The position numbers and the translations under genes are program-made. Below are positions 9,372 through 17,896 of a stretch of 64,000 nucleotides of DNA, in pieces. The stretch is from the NCBI GenBank assembly GCA_965238045.1, contig CBDEGU010000012.1, positions 806,001 through 870,000 on the forward strand, given 5' to 3'. A model generated the notes under the pieces. That model worked only from the letters and a program-made list of their open reading frames with translations, ran no database searches and was not told where the DNA came from. Each line of letters opens with the position of its first letter. Position 1 is the first letter of the stretch. Source of the stretch: CBDEGU01 sp965238045. Lineage in GTDB: Bacteria; Acidobacteriota; Terriglobia; Bryobacterales; UBA6623.

Positions 9372-9776
9372 ATCGCGGCACCATCCTCGCGGACCCAGGT
9401 TCGGCCTTCGCCGGGGAGTCCGCCTCTGATTTCCCGCCCCGAGAGCCTGCGCCGACCGCGCAAGATGGCAACTCACCGGCGACGAATCCTGACTCCTCGG
9501 CCTGGCGCCGGCTGGACCAGGCACTGCGGTCGCACCATCGGCGACTCTTGACAAGACGTTGTCAATAAAGATCTTGCCCGCGGCGCGTCGGCGCCTCGCC
9601 AGCAGCGATCTCTCCGCCTTATTGTTCCGCTGCTGAAAAAACTTCGTATCGGGCCCGCTTTCTCCCTCTACAACGATAGAGTCTCATTTAGAAGTTGAGC
9701 GTCCGCCTCCTCTGCTCCGCCGTCAGCCGAGATCAGGCCCATCCTAAATCAATCACAGGGAGAACACCTTACGTCT
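9372..9776. other. Intergenic region, no convincing gene
   Basis: About 400 bases without a gene I can support. The only structure noticed is a 7-bp inverted repeat with a 4-base loop (TTGACAA-GACG-TTGTCAA, 9548-9565). It could be an operator or a weak hairpin upstream of the small peptide gene. Confidence 0.4.
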
Positions 9777-9953
9777 ATGACCAAGAAACTTTTTGTTCTG
9801 ACCGCCGTTAGCGTCAAGTTGGCCATCCTGGGCCTGTTGGGACAGTGGGCTGTATCGCCCGCCGACACCACCCAGACGAACCTTAGGGCGGACTGCCCAG
9901 ACTGCTTTCCAGATCCGTCATGCTATCCGGGCGATCCGTGCGCTGACTGTTAA
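9777..9953 (+). CDS. Small secreted Cys-rich peptide (58 aa)
   Basis: This short gene encodes 58 residues: a basic start (MTKKLF), a hydrophobic stretch (residues 6-25) ending around QWAVSPA, and a C-terminal block CPDCFPDPSCYPGDPCADC. That block has five cysteines in 19 residues with the symmetric spacing CX2C-X5-C-X5-CX2C, and it ends the protein. The layout suggests an exported peptide with a Cys/Asp/Pro-rich tail that could bind metal, form disulfides or be modified. A purine-rich AGGGAGAA lies about 12 bases upstream of the ATG. Two membrane-protein genes follow on the same strand. I know no named family for it. Confidence 0.6.
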   Translation: MTKKLFVLTAVSVKLAILGLLGQWAVSPADTTQTNLRADCPDCFPDPSCYPGDPCADC

Positions 9954-10075
9954 GGCTAGATCCGTCGAATGATACGCTGGAATCGAAAAATCTCAAGATA
10001 AAAGAAAACAGCTCGGTATAGCTGAGTTACGTGTTACAATAATCGAGGCTTTTCCCTCTAGGCTTCGATCTAGCC
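9954..10075. repeat. Inverted repeat bracketing the gap between peptide and membrane gene
   Basis: GGCTAGATC (9954-9962) directly after the peptide stop codon is the exact reverse complement of GATCTAGCC (10067-10075), which directly precedes the GTG start of the next gene. A smaller hairpin (GGCT-TCGATCT-AGCC) overlaps the right arm. If transcribed, the long stem would place the start codon of the membrane gene at the base of a hairpin. A regulatory role is inference. Confidence 0.35.
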
Positions 10076-10867
10076 GTGGCACAAGTCTTCTTTTACTTTT
10101 GGATTGCTATGTGGCTCCTCCAAGCCGCCTGGGCCGTCCGGCTCTGGCGGCTTGGTCTGGCTGCGCGTTATCCCGTTCTGGTTACCTACCTGCTGGCGAC
10201 CACGTTAATGGGTGTCGGCGGTTTGCTGCTGCATCAGGTAGTGGAGACCGATCCGCGGGGTTCGGTCAGGGTCATCTACGGGTGGTACTGGGTGGTTTCG
10301 CTGCCGCTTCAGTGGACCCTGCTCTTCTGCGTGCTCGTCGAGTTCTACAACAATATACTGAAGGGTTTCCGTGGGTTCCAGCAGCTGGGAAAGCTCGTCA
10401 TGAAGGGTGCTTCAGTGGGAGTTGGGTTGCTCTTCCTGGCCATGATCCTGCTCGAGAAACCGAGTTCGGAATGGTGGCAGTTTTGGGACTTCAACCGGCG
10501 GAACATTTATGTCGCGCTGACCCTGCTTTCGTTATTGCTGCTCGTTGCCGCGTTGTACTTCGGCCTGCATGTGTCGAGAAATGTTCGCATCCTCTATACG
10601 GCATTCGCGATCTATTTCGCGTCGGCGGCCCTTCTCAGGACCATTGATGCACTCGGCTGGAAGTTCCCGGACGACAATGTAGGCTACGTGATTTCCATCG
10701 TCTATGCCGGGTGCGTGCTGTATCCGGCGCTTTCGGTTTCGCTTGACGGTGAAACCATCCGTCGTCCGGCTTCGCCGCGCTGGCTGCTCAATCGCCGGGC
10801 GGAGGCCGAGATTAGCGGCGGACTCCAGAGCTTCAACGACCAACTCTCGAGGATACTACGCTCATGA
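10076..10867 (+). CDS. Seven-helix membrane protein of unknown function
   Basis: This 263-residue protein has seven clear hydrophobic segments: about residues 4-25, 33-56, 70-95, 112-130, 144-168, 173-193 and 201-222. A charged cytoplasmic tail of about 40 residues ends in NDQLSRILRS. Short loops and aromatic belts (WYW, EWWQFWDF) mark the membrane edges. No catalytic motif is apparent. GTG at 10076 was taken as the start because it gives a complete first helix. The stop overlaps the ATG of the next gene (ATGA), so the two are translationally coupled. The preceding gene encodes the Cys-rich peptide. Confidence 0.75.
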   Translation: MAQVFFYFWIAMWLLQAAWAVRLWRLGLAARYPVLVTYLLATTLMGVGGLLLHQVVETDPRGSVRVIYGWYWVVSLPLQWTLLFCVLVEFYNNILKGFRGFQQLGKLVMKGASVGVGLLFLAMILLEKPSSEWWQFWDFNRRNIYVALTLLSLLLLVAALYFGLHVSRNVRILYTAFAIYFASAALLRTIDALGWKFPDDNVGYVISIVYAGCVLYPALSVSLDGETIRRPASPRWLLNRRAEAEISGGLQSFNDQLSRILRS

Positions 10868-11430
10868 CGTATCTCATCGTGCTACTCACTTGTATGATTC
10901 TGGCGCTTGCCGCACTCAGTATCGCGCTATTTCGCCTCCGTAGGCGCGAGTATACGGATCACACAGAGGTCATCGCGACCGCCGCGGACGTTTCGGTGGG
11001 CGGCATCTACCGCCCGGTTGAACGGCTGTTCGATGACCGCGATTTCGACCTCGTGAAACGGTCCGGCCCGGCCAAGGCCGCCCTGCGGCGTTTTCGCGGC
11101 CAGCGCAGACGTATCCTGCGGCTCTACATGGGCGAGCTTCGGCGCGATTTCTTGCGATTGTGGAGACTCGGCCGCTATTTGGCCCCGCTGAGTCAGAATC
11201 CTGACTTCGCTGCGCTGGTTTCCAGGCAGTTCCTGACCTTCCATCTCTTGTACATCTCCATTCACATCCGGTACCTGCTCCTCGGCTCTGCCGCCACCTC
11301 GGATCTCAGGGGTGTGGTCTCGGCCTTCGAGTCCCTGCGAACGGCGGCGCGGCGAACCCTCGACGCCATGGGCGTGCCGGATGCGGAAACACGTCTAGGT
11401 GACATGCCGCTGGGCGTAGGAAGGTCGTAA
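10864..11430 (+). CDS. Membrane-anchored hypothetical protein
   Basis: This 188-residue protein has one N-terminal membrane helix (about residues 3-24, rich in Leu/Ile/Ala). A strongly basic, arginine-rich cytoplasmic domain follows (for example RRFRGQRRRILRLYMGELRRDFLRLWRLGRY region, about 70-105), then a second hydrophobic stretch (QFLTFHLLYISIHIRYLLL, about 120-140). It starts inside the stop of the seven-helix protein (4-base overlap), which implies a functional pair. I recognise no family. Confidence 0.7.
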   Translation: MTYLIVLLTCMILALAALSIALFRLRRREYTDHTEVIATAADVSVGGIYRPVERLFDDRDFDLVKRSGPAKAALRRFRGQRRRILRLYMGELRRDFLRLWRLGRYLAPLSQNPDFAALVSRQFLTFHLLYISIHIRYLLLGSAATSDLRGVVSAFESLRTAARRTLDAMGVPDAETRLGDMPLGVGRS

Positions 11431-11892
11431 CCGCCGGTCGCTCGGCAAGGGCGTGTTTGGGCGCGGCCACCGTCCGCGCGCATGTCTGTCCGGATCTAAT
11501 GGCTTGTCTCCAGCCGAGACCTTCGGCCGGGCATGCGGTCAGGCCTGGGATGGGCCCGAGTTTGCTTTCTGGCTGTCCCGCCGGCACAAGCCCTGCGGTC
11601 CGAGGGCCACTGGAGTGAAAGCGCCTCGTCTCGCGCTCACCCCGCTCCCTTGATTACCATCCAGAATGGGTTTGGCGGGTTGCAAAAAAACCTGGTAAAG
11701 TAATAAACCGTAATATGTCTCCCCTGTTCTCGTACATGCGGGACGTGCGCGGAAGTCGGTCGCCGGCATGGTGCAACTCCCTGGAATGCCGCCACGGCCG
11801 CTAGGCGGCTGGCATATCTGAGGCGACCACGCCGTGCGCCGGGCGGGGGAGCATTTAGGCTGTAATGGACCACTAAGTCCTGTCCAATCACG
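11431..11892. other. Intergenic region, no gene seen
   Basis: About 460 bases with no supportable gene. It includes a short AT-rich stretch (around 11685-11715) that might hold the promoter of the TonB-like gene, but I see no clear -35/-10 pair. Confidence 0.35.
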
Positions 11893-13938
11893 ATGCGAGA
11901 ACTACCGCAGATCCCGATACAAGATGTCGGCCTCGGGCTTGTGTCTGCTCTGCTTCTCCTGCTGGCGGTCTTCCTGCTCACCCGCGCCAGGGCGTTCCCC
12001 GACGGAAGACGAGAGTTGCTAGACGCTCGCCGCGGTCCCGTTTTTCGCGTATTGGATCGCGGCGGAACGCCGCGGCAACTGAGCTTTATTGCTTCTTTGT
12101 TACTCCATATGCTGGGTATCGCGGCGGCGCCCATGCTTCCCCTTTTCCTCACCGAAAGACTGATCCTGCACGAGCCCTCTCCAGAATACGAACTCATCGC
12201 CCTGGACTATCGCATTCCACTTCCTCCCGTCGTTGCACCCTCGGATCTGCCCGAGCCCGCCGAAATGGAGCGTTCCGAGCCGTCCGACACCTCTACCGAG
12301 CCCGCTGAAGAAGAAGAGGAACCCGTGAAAGGCGAAGAGGAAGGGACGGCCGGCACACCAGAACCGCGGCCACCGTCCGCCGAGGCCGGGGACGGCGCCC
12401 CGGCGGCACTTACCGCCCAGCGGCCCCCGACCCGGCCGGAGCCTCCCCGCCCCGCGCCCGCACCGGAGCCGGCGGTCGTGAGGCTGCTGCTTCCCGAGAA
12501 ACTCAAAACCGATTCGGCGGAGAAGGATATTGTGCTCCAGCCTGATTTCACCGCGCCCCTGCCCGAGGACTACGTGGTTGACCTTCCGCCCGTGTTGCTC
12601 TGGACCCCCGAGTCCGGGAAGCTCGAGAACGCCGCCGTTCTCGAACCAGTCAAAAAGCCGGTCTCCGAGTCCGCTCGCGCGATACTGCCGAACCTCGAAC
12701 CGCAGCTGCGCCGGCCGAACCTGGAAGCCGCGCTGGCCGACCTGCAGATTCCCCCGGCACCCGTCCTCAATGAGAGTCCCGCGCTGCCTGTGCCGCCAGC
12801 GGATGTCTTTCCTTTGGCCGGCCAGAATCCCCTTGTCGTCGAAGAGGTGCAGCCGCCATCCATTACCGGCGCCGAGGGCCGAAACAGCCTGATCGCCCTG
12901 AGCCAGACACCGAATATTCAAGCCAGCACCTTTGAGCTACTGCCCGGACTCCGCGCGAGGTCGATTGAATCCGAGCCTTTCGAGGAGGTGCCCGATCCCT
13001 CGATGGGAGAACCTGCGGCAGCCGGGCCGGAGACTCCCGCCGCCGAACCCGTCTCTGATTCGGCTCCCCAGAGCTTCGATCCCGTCCCTGATTCGGGTCC
13101 CGAGAGGTTCGATCCCGTCCCGCTTCGTGACGAAGACGTCATGATCGGCGAAGGCTTCACAGAGGTGGAGAGCTACCTTGAGACCCCTCCCAACCTTGAC
13201 ATCGAAAGCGCCGGACTGAGCCCGCTGAGTCCGCTGATCGCGAAGATCACCACGCTCGGCGAAGGAGGCGCTAAAATCATCGAGATGGCGTTGGCGCAAC
13301 CCCAAACAGCCGCCGATCACGCGACTGGCGCCGCAGGCACGAGCCCGCCTCTCGAGGCCCCCAGCGACACAGCGGACGGCTCGGGAACCGGCGAGAACGG
13401 AGAGGGCGCCGGCGCTGGCGGAGATCCTTCCGGTGGCGAAACCGGCAAGAAGCGCTTCAAACCCCTGCCGCGGTCCCAATACGGCATCATCTTGGTTTCC
13501 AATTCCCGGAGTGAATTGCCGGAAGCAACTGGCGTGCTTTCGGGCTCGCCGGTTTATACAGTGTATATCGATGTCCCCCAAGCCCCCCGCAAATGGATTC
13601 TCCAATACTGCGTGCCGAAGACAGGGAGGCTTGAAGTCTCCGGCGGCGTGATCCGGATCAGGCGGTTTCCGCGTGTCGATCCGCCTTTCGTCCTCGAACC
13701 CAGCGCACTGCCGTTGCGGGAGGCCGGAGAAGACGCCAGTCTTGCCCCGCCGCGTATCGTTGTCTACGGTGTCGTGAGCGAAGAAGGGCGTTTTGAACCA
13801 GAGCGAGTGATCCGCGGCCTGGACCCCGAAACCGATCAAATGGTCCTAGCTCATCTGCGCTCTTGGGAGTTTCTTCCCGCCTTTCAAGAGGGTGTTCCCA
13901 TATCCGTGGAAGCCCTGATTGGAATTCCTCTGCGCTAG
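11893..13938 (+). CDS. Large TonB-like energy-transducer or envelope protein
   Basis: This 681-residue protein has two N-terminal hydrophobic segments (about 12-31 and 63-87). A very long Pro/Glu/Ala/Ser-rich linker follows (about 105-500), with the EEEEEP and PTRPEPPRPAPAPEP runs typical of proteins that span the periplasm. The last ~60 residues (IVVYGVVSEEGRFEPERVIRGLD, HLRSWEFLPAFQEGVPISVEALIGIPLR) match the TonB C-terminal fold, where a new value is combined with GxP and a final amphipathic strand. The size is roughly twice that of classical TonB. No ExbB/ExbD genes are adjacent. A role in energising outer-membrane transport, or simply an envelope-spanning scaffold, is inferred. Confidence 0.75.
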   Translation: MRELPQIPIQDVGLGLVSALLLLLAVFLLTRARAFPDGRRELLDARRGPVFRVLDRGGTPRQLSFIASLLLHMLGIAAAPMLPLFLTERLILHEPSPEYELIALDYRIPLPPVVAPSDLPEPAEMERSEPSDTSTEPAEEEEEPVKGEEEGTAGTPEPRPPSAEAGDGAPAALTAQRPPTRPEPPRPAPAPEPAVVRLLLPEKLKTDSAEKDIVLQPDFTAPLPEDYVVDLPPVLLWTPESGKLENAAVLEPVKKPVSESARAILPNLEPQLRRPNLEAALADLQIPPAPVLNESPALPVPPADVFPLAGQNPLVVEEVQPPSITGAEGRNSLIALSQTPNIQASTFELLPGLRARSIESEPFEEVPDPSMGEPAAAGPETPAAEPVSDSAPQSFDPVPDSGPERFDPVPLRDEDVMIGEGFTEVESYLETPPNLDIESAGLSPLSPLIAKITTLGEGGAKIIEMALAQPQTAADHATGAAGTSPPLEAPSDTADGSGTGENGEGAGAGGDPSGGETGKKRFKPLPRSQYGIILVSNSRSELPEATGVLSGSPVYTVYIDVPQAPRKWILQYCVPKTGRLEVSGGVIRIRRFPRVDPPFVLEPSALPLREAGEDASLAPPRIVVYGVVSEEGRFEPERVIRGLDPETDQMVLAHLRSWEFLPAFQEGVPISVEALIGIPLR

Positions 13939-14027
13939 CAACCCCTGGTGGAAGTCCGGGTGGGCGCGAGGGCCGGGCAAAAGCCGCAAGCCTTCGAGTG
14001 TGCTATCGTACGACTCAGAGCATCGGA

Positions 14028-14189
14028 ATGTCCAGCGCCGATATCATCACACGGCTGGCCGGGCTGGCCCCTCACGGGGGGCCTGTCGCGCTGGCTTGGT
14101 TGCGGCGGATGGAAGGTTCTCCCGGTCCTCTTCCTCCGGCCCGGCGGCCCGCCGGCGCGCTTCACGCCCGCCTGTTCAGACACTTATGA
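14028..14189 (+). CDS. Possible small protein (53 aa)
   Basis: This short frame encodes MSSADIITRLAGLAPHGGPV followed by ALAWLRRMEGSPGPLPPARRP and an Arg-rich end. Its TGA overlaps the ATG of the next gene (ATGA). That coupling and the amphipathic start are the only support; no clear ribosome binding site was seen. It could equally be non-coding leader. Confidence 0.28.
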   Translation: MSSADIITRLAGLAPHGGPVALAWLRRMEGSPGPLPPARRPAGALHARLFRHL

Positions 14190-14923
14190 CCTGCTGTTTT
14201 TCTGGTAAAGAAATACCGCAAGACAAACTGCTCGTCCTGTACTATCCGCCAGCCATGGCGCATCAGGATTGGGACAAGTCCGTGTACGCTTCGGCTCGGG
14301 CTCGAGAGGCGCTCCTCAATCTTGTTGATTGTCTGAAGTCGTTCCGGCGGCGCTTTATTATGGGCAAGAAACCCATCCTGGGCGTGATCGCCGGTCTTGC
14401 CGGTCTCGGGTTGCTTGTCTCCTGGTGCGCCGCCACCACGGAGTGGGCCGATCTCGGTACCTTTCAGAAGTTCATTCAACCTGTGATCGCGCTAAGCATC
14501 CTTTTGTTTAGCTGGCCCCGTGTTCGCGCGTTGCGTCACCGGCTGAAGCTGTGGAACGCTTCTGGAAAGGATACCATCAGAGGTGAGATCCAGGCGATCG
14601 AGGCGAAAATCGCGAACATGCCCGATGACCCGTCCGCGGAAGAAGCCTCAGCGGTGTTGCGCAGAAAATGCCCCGAGGTGATTTCGCGGATTGCTTTTGC
14701 AGGAAGCTATTTCCATGCGTTCACCTACATGGATTTTGTGATGTATCCTCAGCTGAGCCATCCCTCCACCAAAGACGATCTGCCGGGCCAGCACAGCATG
14801 CATCGTGACGCCTATTATATCGGCGACCTAGTCTACGACAGCTGGCGACTGTTTCACAAAGACCAGCGGGATTTCGAAGATCCCCGGTTTGCCGGAAGCG
14901 GCGGAAGACGAGGGGTCATCTAG
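14186..14923 (+). CDS. Hypothetical membrane protein
   Basis: I do not recognise this 245-residue protein. Two adjacent membrane helices (about residues 57-77 and 88-106) sit between an N-terminal soluble part (MTCCFSGKEIPQDKLLVLYY, with a CC pair) and a C-terminal soluble part rich in charged helices (RGEIQAIEAKIANMPDDPSA) that ends with a Tyr/His-rich block (HRDAYYIGDLVYDSWRLF). The ATG at 14186 was chosen because the upstream frame is arginine-rich shadow sequence. No clear partner gene is nearby. Confidence 0.6.
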   Translation: MTCCFSGKEIPQDKLLVLYYPPAMAHQDWDKSVYASARAREALLNLVDCLKSFRRRFIMGKKPILGVIAGLAGLGLLVSWCAATTEWADLGTFQKFIQPVIALSILLFSWPRVRALRHRLKLWNASGKDTIRGEIQAIEAKIANMPDDPSAEEASAVLRRKCPEVISRIAFAGSYFHAFTYMDFVMYPQLSHPSTKDDLPGQHSMHRDAYYIGDLVYDSWRLFHKDQRDFEDPRFAGSGGRRGVI

Positions 14924-15154
14924 AGCGGCGCCTGCCGCGCCCCCGCCGTTCCGGCCCCCCCCCAACCCCGGCTGACTGCCCCGGGCAGATCCCTCGCATG
15001 GCGGCCCGCCATGCGGACCAATGCGGGATACTGAGACTGGGCACGGGTCTGTGTGCTTCTCGTCGCAAAGCTGGTATGGAATGACGAGTATTCGCGCCGG
15101 GCCGGCTCCTCGCGACCTGCCCGGCGCCGTGTCCCCCGTGCCGGAGACAGCTAC

Positions 15155-15835
15155 ATGACGCTCAACAAGCTCAGCGAAGAAACAGCCACGATGGGGCTGC
15201 TGGTCGAGGCTCGAAACGAGCGCGGAGCTCTGCACCAGCTTACCGGCGTCATCGCCCGCCTCGGCGGTGATATCACGTGGGTCGCTATTCTCGACAGCCA
15301 GAAACCAACGGAGACGGTTTTCTTTGAAGTAGGCGGCGTGGCATCGCTCGACCCGATCATTGAGGAATTGAACAAACTCCCGGTCGTGGTTCATGCCGCC
15401 GAAGAGCACAGTCTGAGGTGCATCTTCGGCAAGCGCCTGATTATCATCGGCGGCGGAGCCCAGGTCGGACAGGTCGCCGTCGGCGCGGTATCGGAAGCCG
15501 ACCGGCACAATCTTCGAGGCGAGCGCATCTCGGTTGATACCATCCCGCTCACCGGGGAAACCGAGTTGGCCGAGGCCGTGCGCGCGGTCGCGCGCCTGCC
15601 CCGTGCGTGCGCCCTGGTGCTGGCGGGCGCACTGATGGGCGGCGAGATCGAAGCCGCCGTCCGGGAAGTACGCAAAAAGGGCATGCTGGTGATCTCTCTC
15701 AATATGGCTGGAGGAGCACCGGCGGCCGCCGACCTCGTCGTCAGCGACCCCATTCAAGCCGGCGTCATGGCCGTGATGGCGATCGCTCACACGGCTCGTT
15801 TCGATGTGCGGCGGCTTACAAAGAAGATCTTCTAG
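15155..15835 (+). CDS. ACT-domain protein with DUF5612-like C-terminal domain
   Basis: This 226-residue protein starts with an ACT domain (about 12-85: MGLLVEARNERGALHQLTGV, then LGGDITWVAIL). Its C-terminal alpha/beta domain (about 90-226) begins GKRLIIIGGGAQVGQVAVGAVSEADRHN and includes ERISVDTIPLTGETELAEAV, ALVLAGALMGGEIEAAV and GMLVISLNMAGGAP. This pairing is typical of DUF5612 proteins, which I know mainly from archaea and scattered bacteria. ACT domains bind amino acids, so an amino-acid-sensing or metabolic regulatory role is likely, but no enzyme activity can be assigned. The ATG at 15155 begins the ACT domain cleanly. The last ~100 bases before it hold no other gene. Confidence 0.8.
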   Translation: MTLNKLSEETATMGLLVEARNERGALHQLTGVIARLGGDITWVAILDSQKPTETVFFEVGGVASLDPIIEELNKLPVVVHAAEEHSLRCIFGKRLIIIGGGAQVGQVAVGAVSEADRHNLRGERISVDTIPLTGETELAEAVRAVARLPRACALVLAGALMGGEIEAAVREVRKKGMLVISLNMAGGAPAAADLVVSDPIQAGVMAVMAIAHTARFDVRRLTKKIF

Positions 15836-15996
15836 ACATCCGGCGGACGAGAGGACTCGCCAGGAACTCCTTCCCGCGAAGCGTCGGCGCCAAGCCGGCG
15901 AGGCGGCTGCCCTTTCGCCATGTCCGCGGAGAACCCATTTTCCCGTGGCGGGCCCCGTGCTCCCTGGTCCGCCGAAGATCATGCACAAACGGGCTA

Positions 15997-16174
15997 GCCC
16001 GCTTTTCTCACCACGTGGCGAAGCGAAGTGCGTGAGAGACCCGTCAGTACGAGGCGCGCGCCGCTTGACGAGCGCAGGCGTACTTGACAGTACGTTGAGC
16101 ACGGCGAGCAACCGCAACGAAGGAATGGCGGGCCTATTGCGTGCTTCGGTCGCCAGGCGGTGAGAAATGCGGGC
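15997..16174. mobile_element. MITE copy 1 (IS630-type inverted-repeat element)
   Basis: A 178-bp element with 16-bp terminal inverted repeats, GCCCGCTTTTCTCACC on the left and the reverse complement of GCCCGCATTTCTCACC on the right (one mismatch). TA flanks both ends (15995-15996, 16175-16176). Removing one TA and the element restores CTAG, the known IS630 target. It carries no gene. A small internal hairpin (GTACT-TGAC-AGTAC) lies around its middle. Related copies are at 52425 and 61787. Confidence 0.75.
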
Positions 16175-16348
16175 TAGCGTCAGTGATCAGACCAGCCCGC
16201 GGAGCGGCCCACCTGACGATGCAGCGGAATTCTGACGATAGTAGTGCGCAAGAGTTCAGGCACTAGGTTTTTGCCCGGGTTTCTGTTCGGAACTCTGGCG
16301 CGGTTTTGTAAGGATAGATCACCTCTTCCACACCTGGGTTTCTCGCCT

Positions 16349-16377
16349 TTGCCTCGAACTGCTGATAAGGCGATAAT
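16349..16377 (+). promoter_or_regulatory. Candidate sigma70-type promoter of the AAA+ gene
   Basis: TTGCCT (16349-16354) and GATAAT (16372-16377) are separated by 17 bases, 33 bases before the ATG of the AAA+ ATPase. A GAGGAG ribosome binding site follows downstream. Confidence 0.5.
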
Positions 16378-16409
16378 GTGGAAGTTGAACTGTTGAGGAG
16401 AAGTATTCC

Positions 16410-17747
16410 ATGAGTACCACCTCTGCCCCGCCGGCTCCATCGAGAAGCCCGGCCGTCGACGAAGAAGTCTTCATACCGCATTCGCCGGCTTCCCTTGCCG
16501 AAGCCCAGGTCTCGGAAACCATTGTCGAGCAGCTCATTCTCAAGAACCTGTACTTCCGCGGTGAAGTGGTCGGCCGTGAACTGGCCAAAATGACCGGGTT
16601 TCAGTTCAGTGTGATCGAGCCGGTGATCGATAACCTGAAACTCAAGCGTCTGATGCTCGTGAAGAGATCGTCGTCGATCGGCAGCGTTTCGGCCTCGTTC
16701 GTCTTGGCGGAAGAAGGAAGGTCCAGAGCGAAAGAGTTTCTTGAGAATAACCAGCTCCTCGGTCCCGCCCCCATCACTCTGGGCACCTACGTCGACGCCG
16801 TGGAGCGCCAGCAAATCAAGGTCGGGTGGGCGACGCTCAACAAGCTCCGTGCCGCGCTCAAGGGCATGGTCATCTCCGATGACTACCTCCAGCGGATCGG
16901 ACCGGCCATGAATTCGTTCCGCTCCATGCTGATTTACGGCAAACCCGGCAACGGCAAGAGCTTTCTCGCCGAGCATCTGGTCTACCTTGAGTCCGATCCG
17001 ATCTACATCCCCTATGTCGTGGAGGCCGAAGGCCAGTTTATCAAGGTGTTCGACTCCCTCTACCACGTCAGGGTGGACGAGCCGCAGTCATCCGCTGCGC
17101 TGACCCATGAGCCGCTTTATGACCAGCGCTGGGCCAAGTGCAAGCGCCCGTTTCTGACAACCGGAGGCGAACTCACCCTCGACATGCTCGATCTGATCTA
17201 CATTCCTACGGCGAAGATCTACGACGCACCCTACCAGATGAAGGCCAACAATGGCATGTATCTGATCGATGACTTCGGTCGCCAGCAGGTCACGCCCACG
17301 GAACTGCTCAACCGCTGGATTTACCCTCTGGATCGCGGCAAGGACTATCTCCGCTTCCGCACCGGCACCAAGATTCAGGTTCCCTTCGGGTGCTTCCTGA
17401 TTTTCTCGTCCAACCTGAACCCGGAAGAACTGGGTGACGAAGCGTTTCTCCGCCGTCTGGAGTACAAGCTCTTCATGAGGAACCCTCCCGAGCACGAATT
17501 CGTGCAGATCTTTCGCGAATACTGCGACGAAATCAAGCTCAAGTACTCCAAGGACCTTCCCACCTACGTCCTTCAGAAGCACTATGGCCCCACCGGAAGG
17601 AAGCTTCGCCGCTGCCACCCCCGCGATGTCCTTCGGATTGCCCTCAATTTGATCCGCTTCCAGGGTCGTCCGCTAACCCTGACCCGGGCTCTCGTCGACG
17701 AGGCATACGATCTAAAGTTCGTCACCACGGCCTACGACGAGGAATGA
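16410..17747 (+). CDS. AAA+ ATPase
   Basis: This 445-residue ATPase has a Walker A motif GKPGNGKS (about residues 176-183), a Walker B MYLIDDFGR (about 283-291) and a likely sensor region (FGCFLIFSSNLNPEELGDEAFLRRLEYKLFM). An N-terminal winged-helix-like part (about 30-120) precedes the AAA core. I chose the ATG at 16410 because of the strong GAGGAGAAG site just upstream. ATPases of this build act as chaperone-like motors, sometimes near pilus or secretion genes, but no such genes are adjacent here. The partner protein is unknown. Confidence 0.85.
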   Translation: MSTTSAPPAPSRSPAVDEEVFIPHSPASLAEAQVSETIVEQLILKNLYFRGEVVGRELAKMTGFQFSVIEPVIDNLKLKRLMLVKRSSSIGSVSASFVLAEEGRSRAKEFLENNQLLGPAPITLGTYVDAVERQQIKVGWATLNKLRAALKGMVISDDYLQRIGPAMNSFRSMLIYGKPGNGKSFLAEHLVYLESDPIYIPYVVEAEGQFIKVFDSLYHVRVDEPQSSAALTHEPLYDQRWAKCKRPFLTTGGELTLDMLDLIYIPTAKIYDAPYQMKANNGMYLIDDFGRQQVTPTELLNRWIYPLDRGKDYLRFRTGTKIQVPFGCFLIFSSNLNPEELGDEAFLRRLEYKLFMRNPPEHEFVQIFREYCDEIKLKYSKDLPTYVLQKHYGPTGRKLRRCHPRDVLRIALNLIRFQGRPLTLTRALVDEAYDLKFVTTAYDEE

Positions 17748-17896
17748 CGCCGCGGCGGAATACGGTTTTGCCCGCGCCTCTCGAACCGCCTCCCGACGAC
17801 GCCGGCTTGCGCTCCCGCGACGAGTTCGGACTATACTTGTGAGATTCTTCGGCGGCCCCTCGATCCGCCGACAACCTGCTTCGCGGAGTTAGCGGC

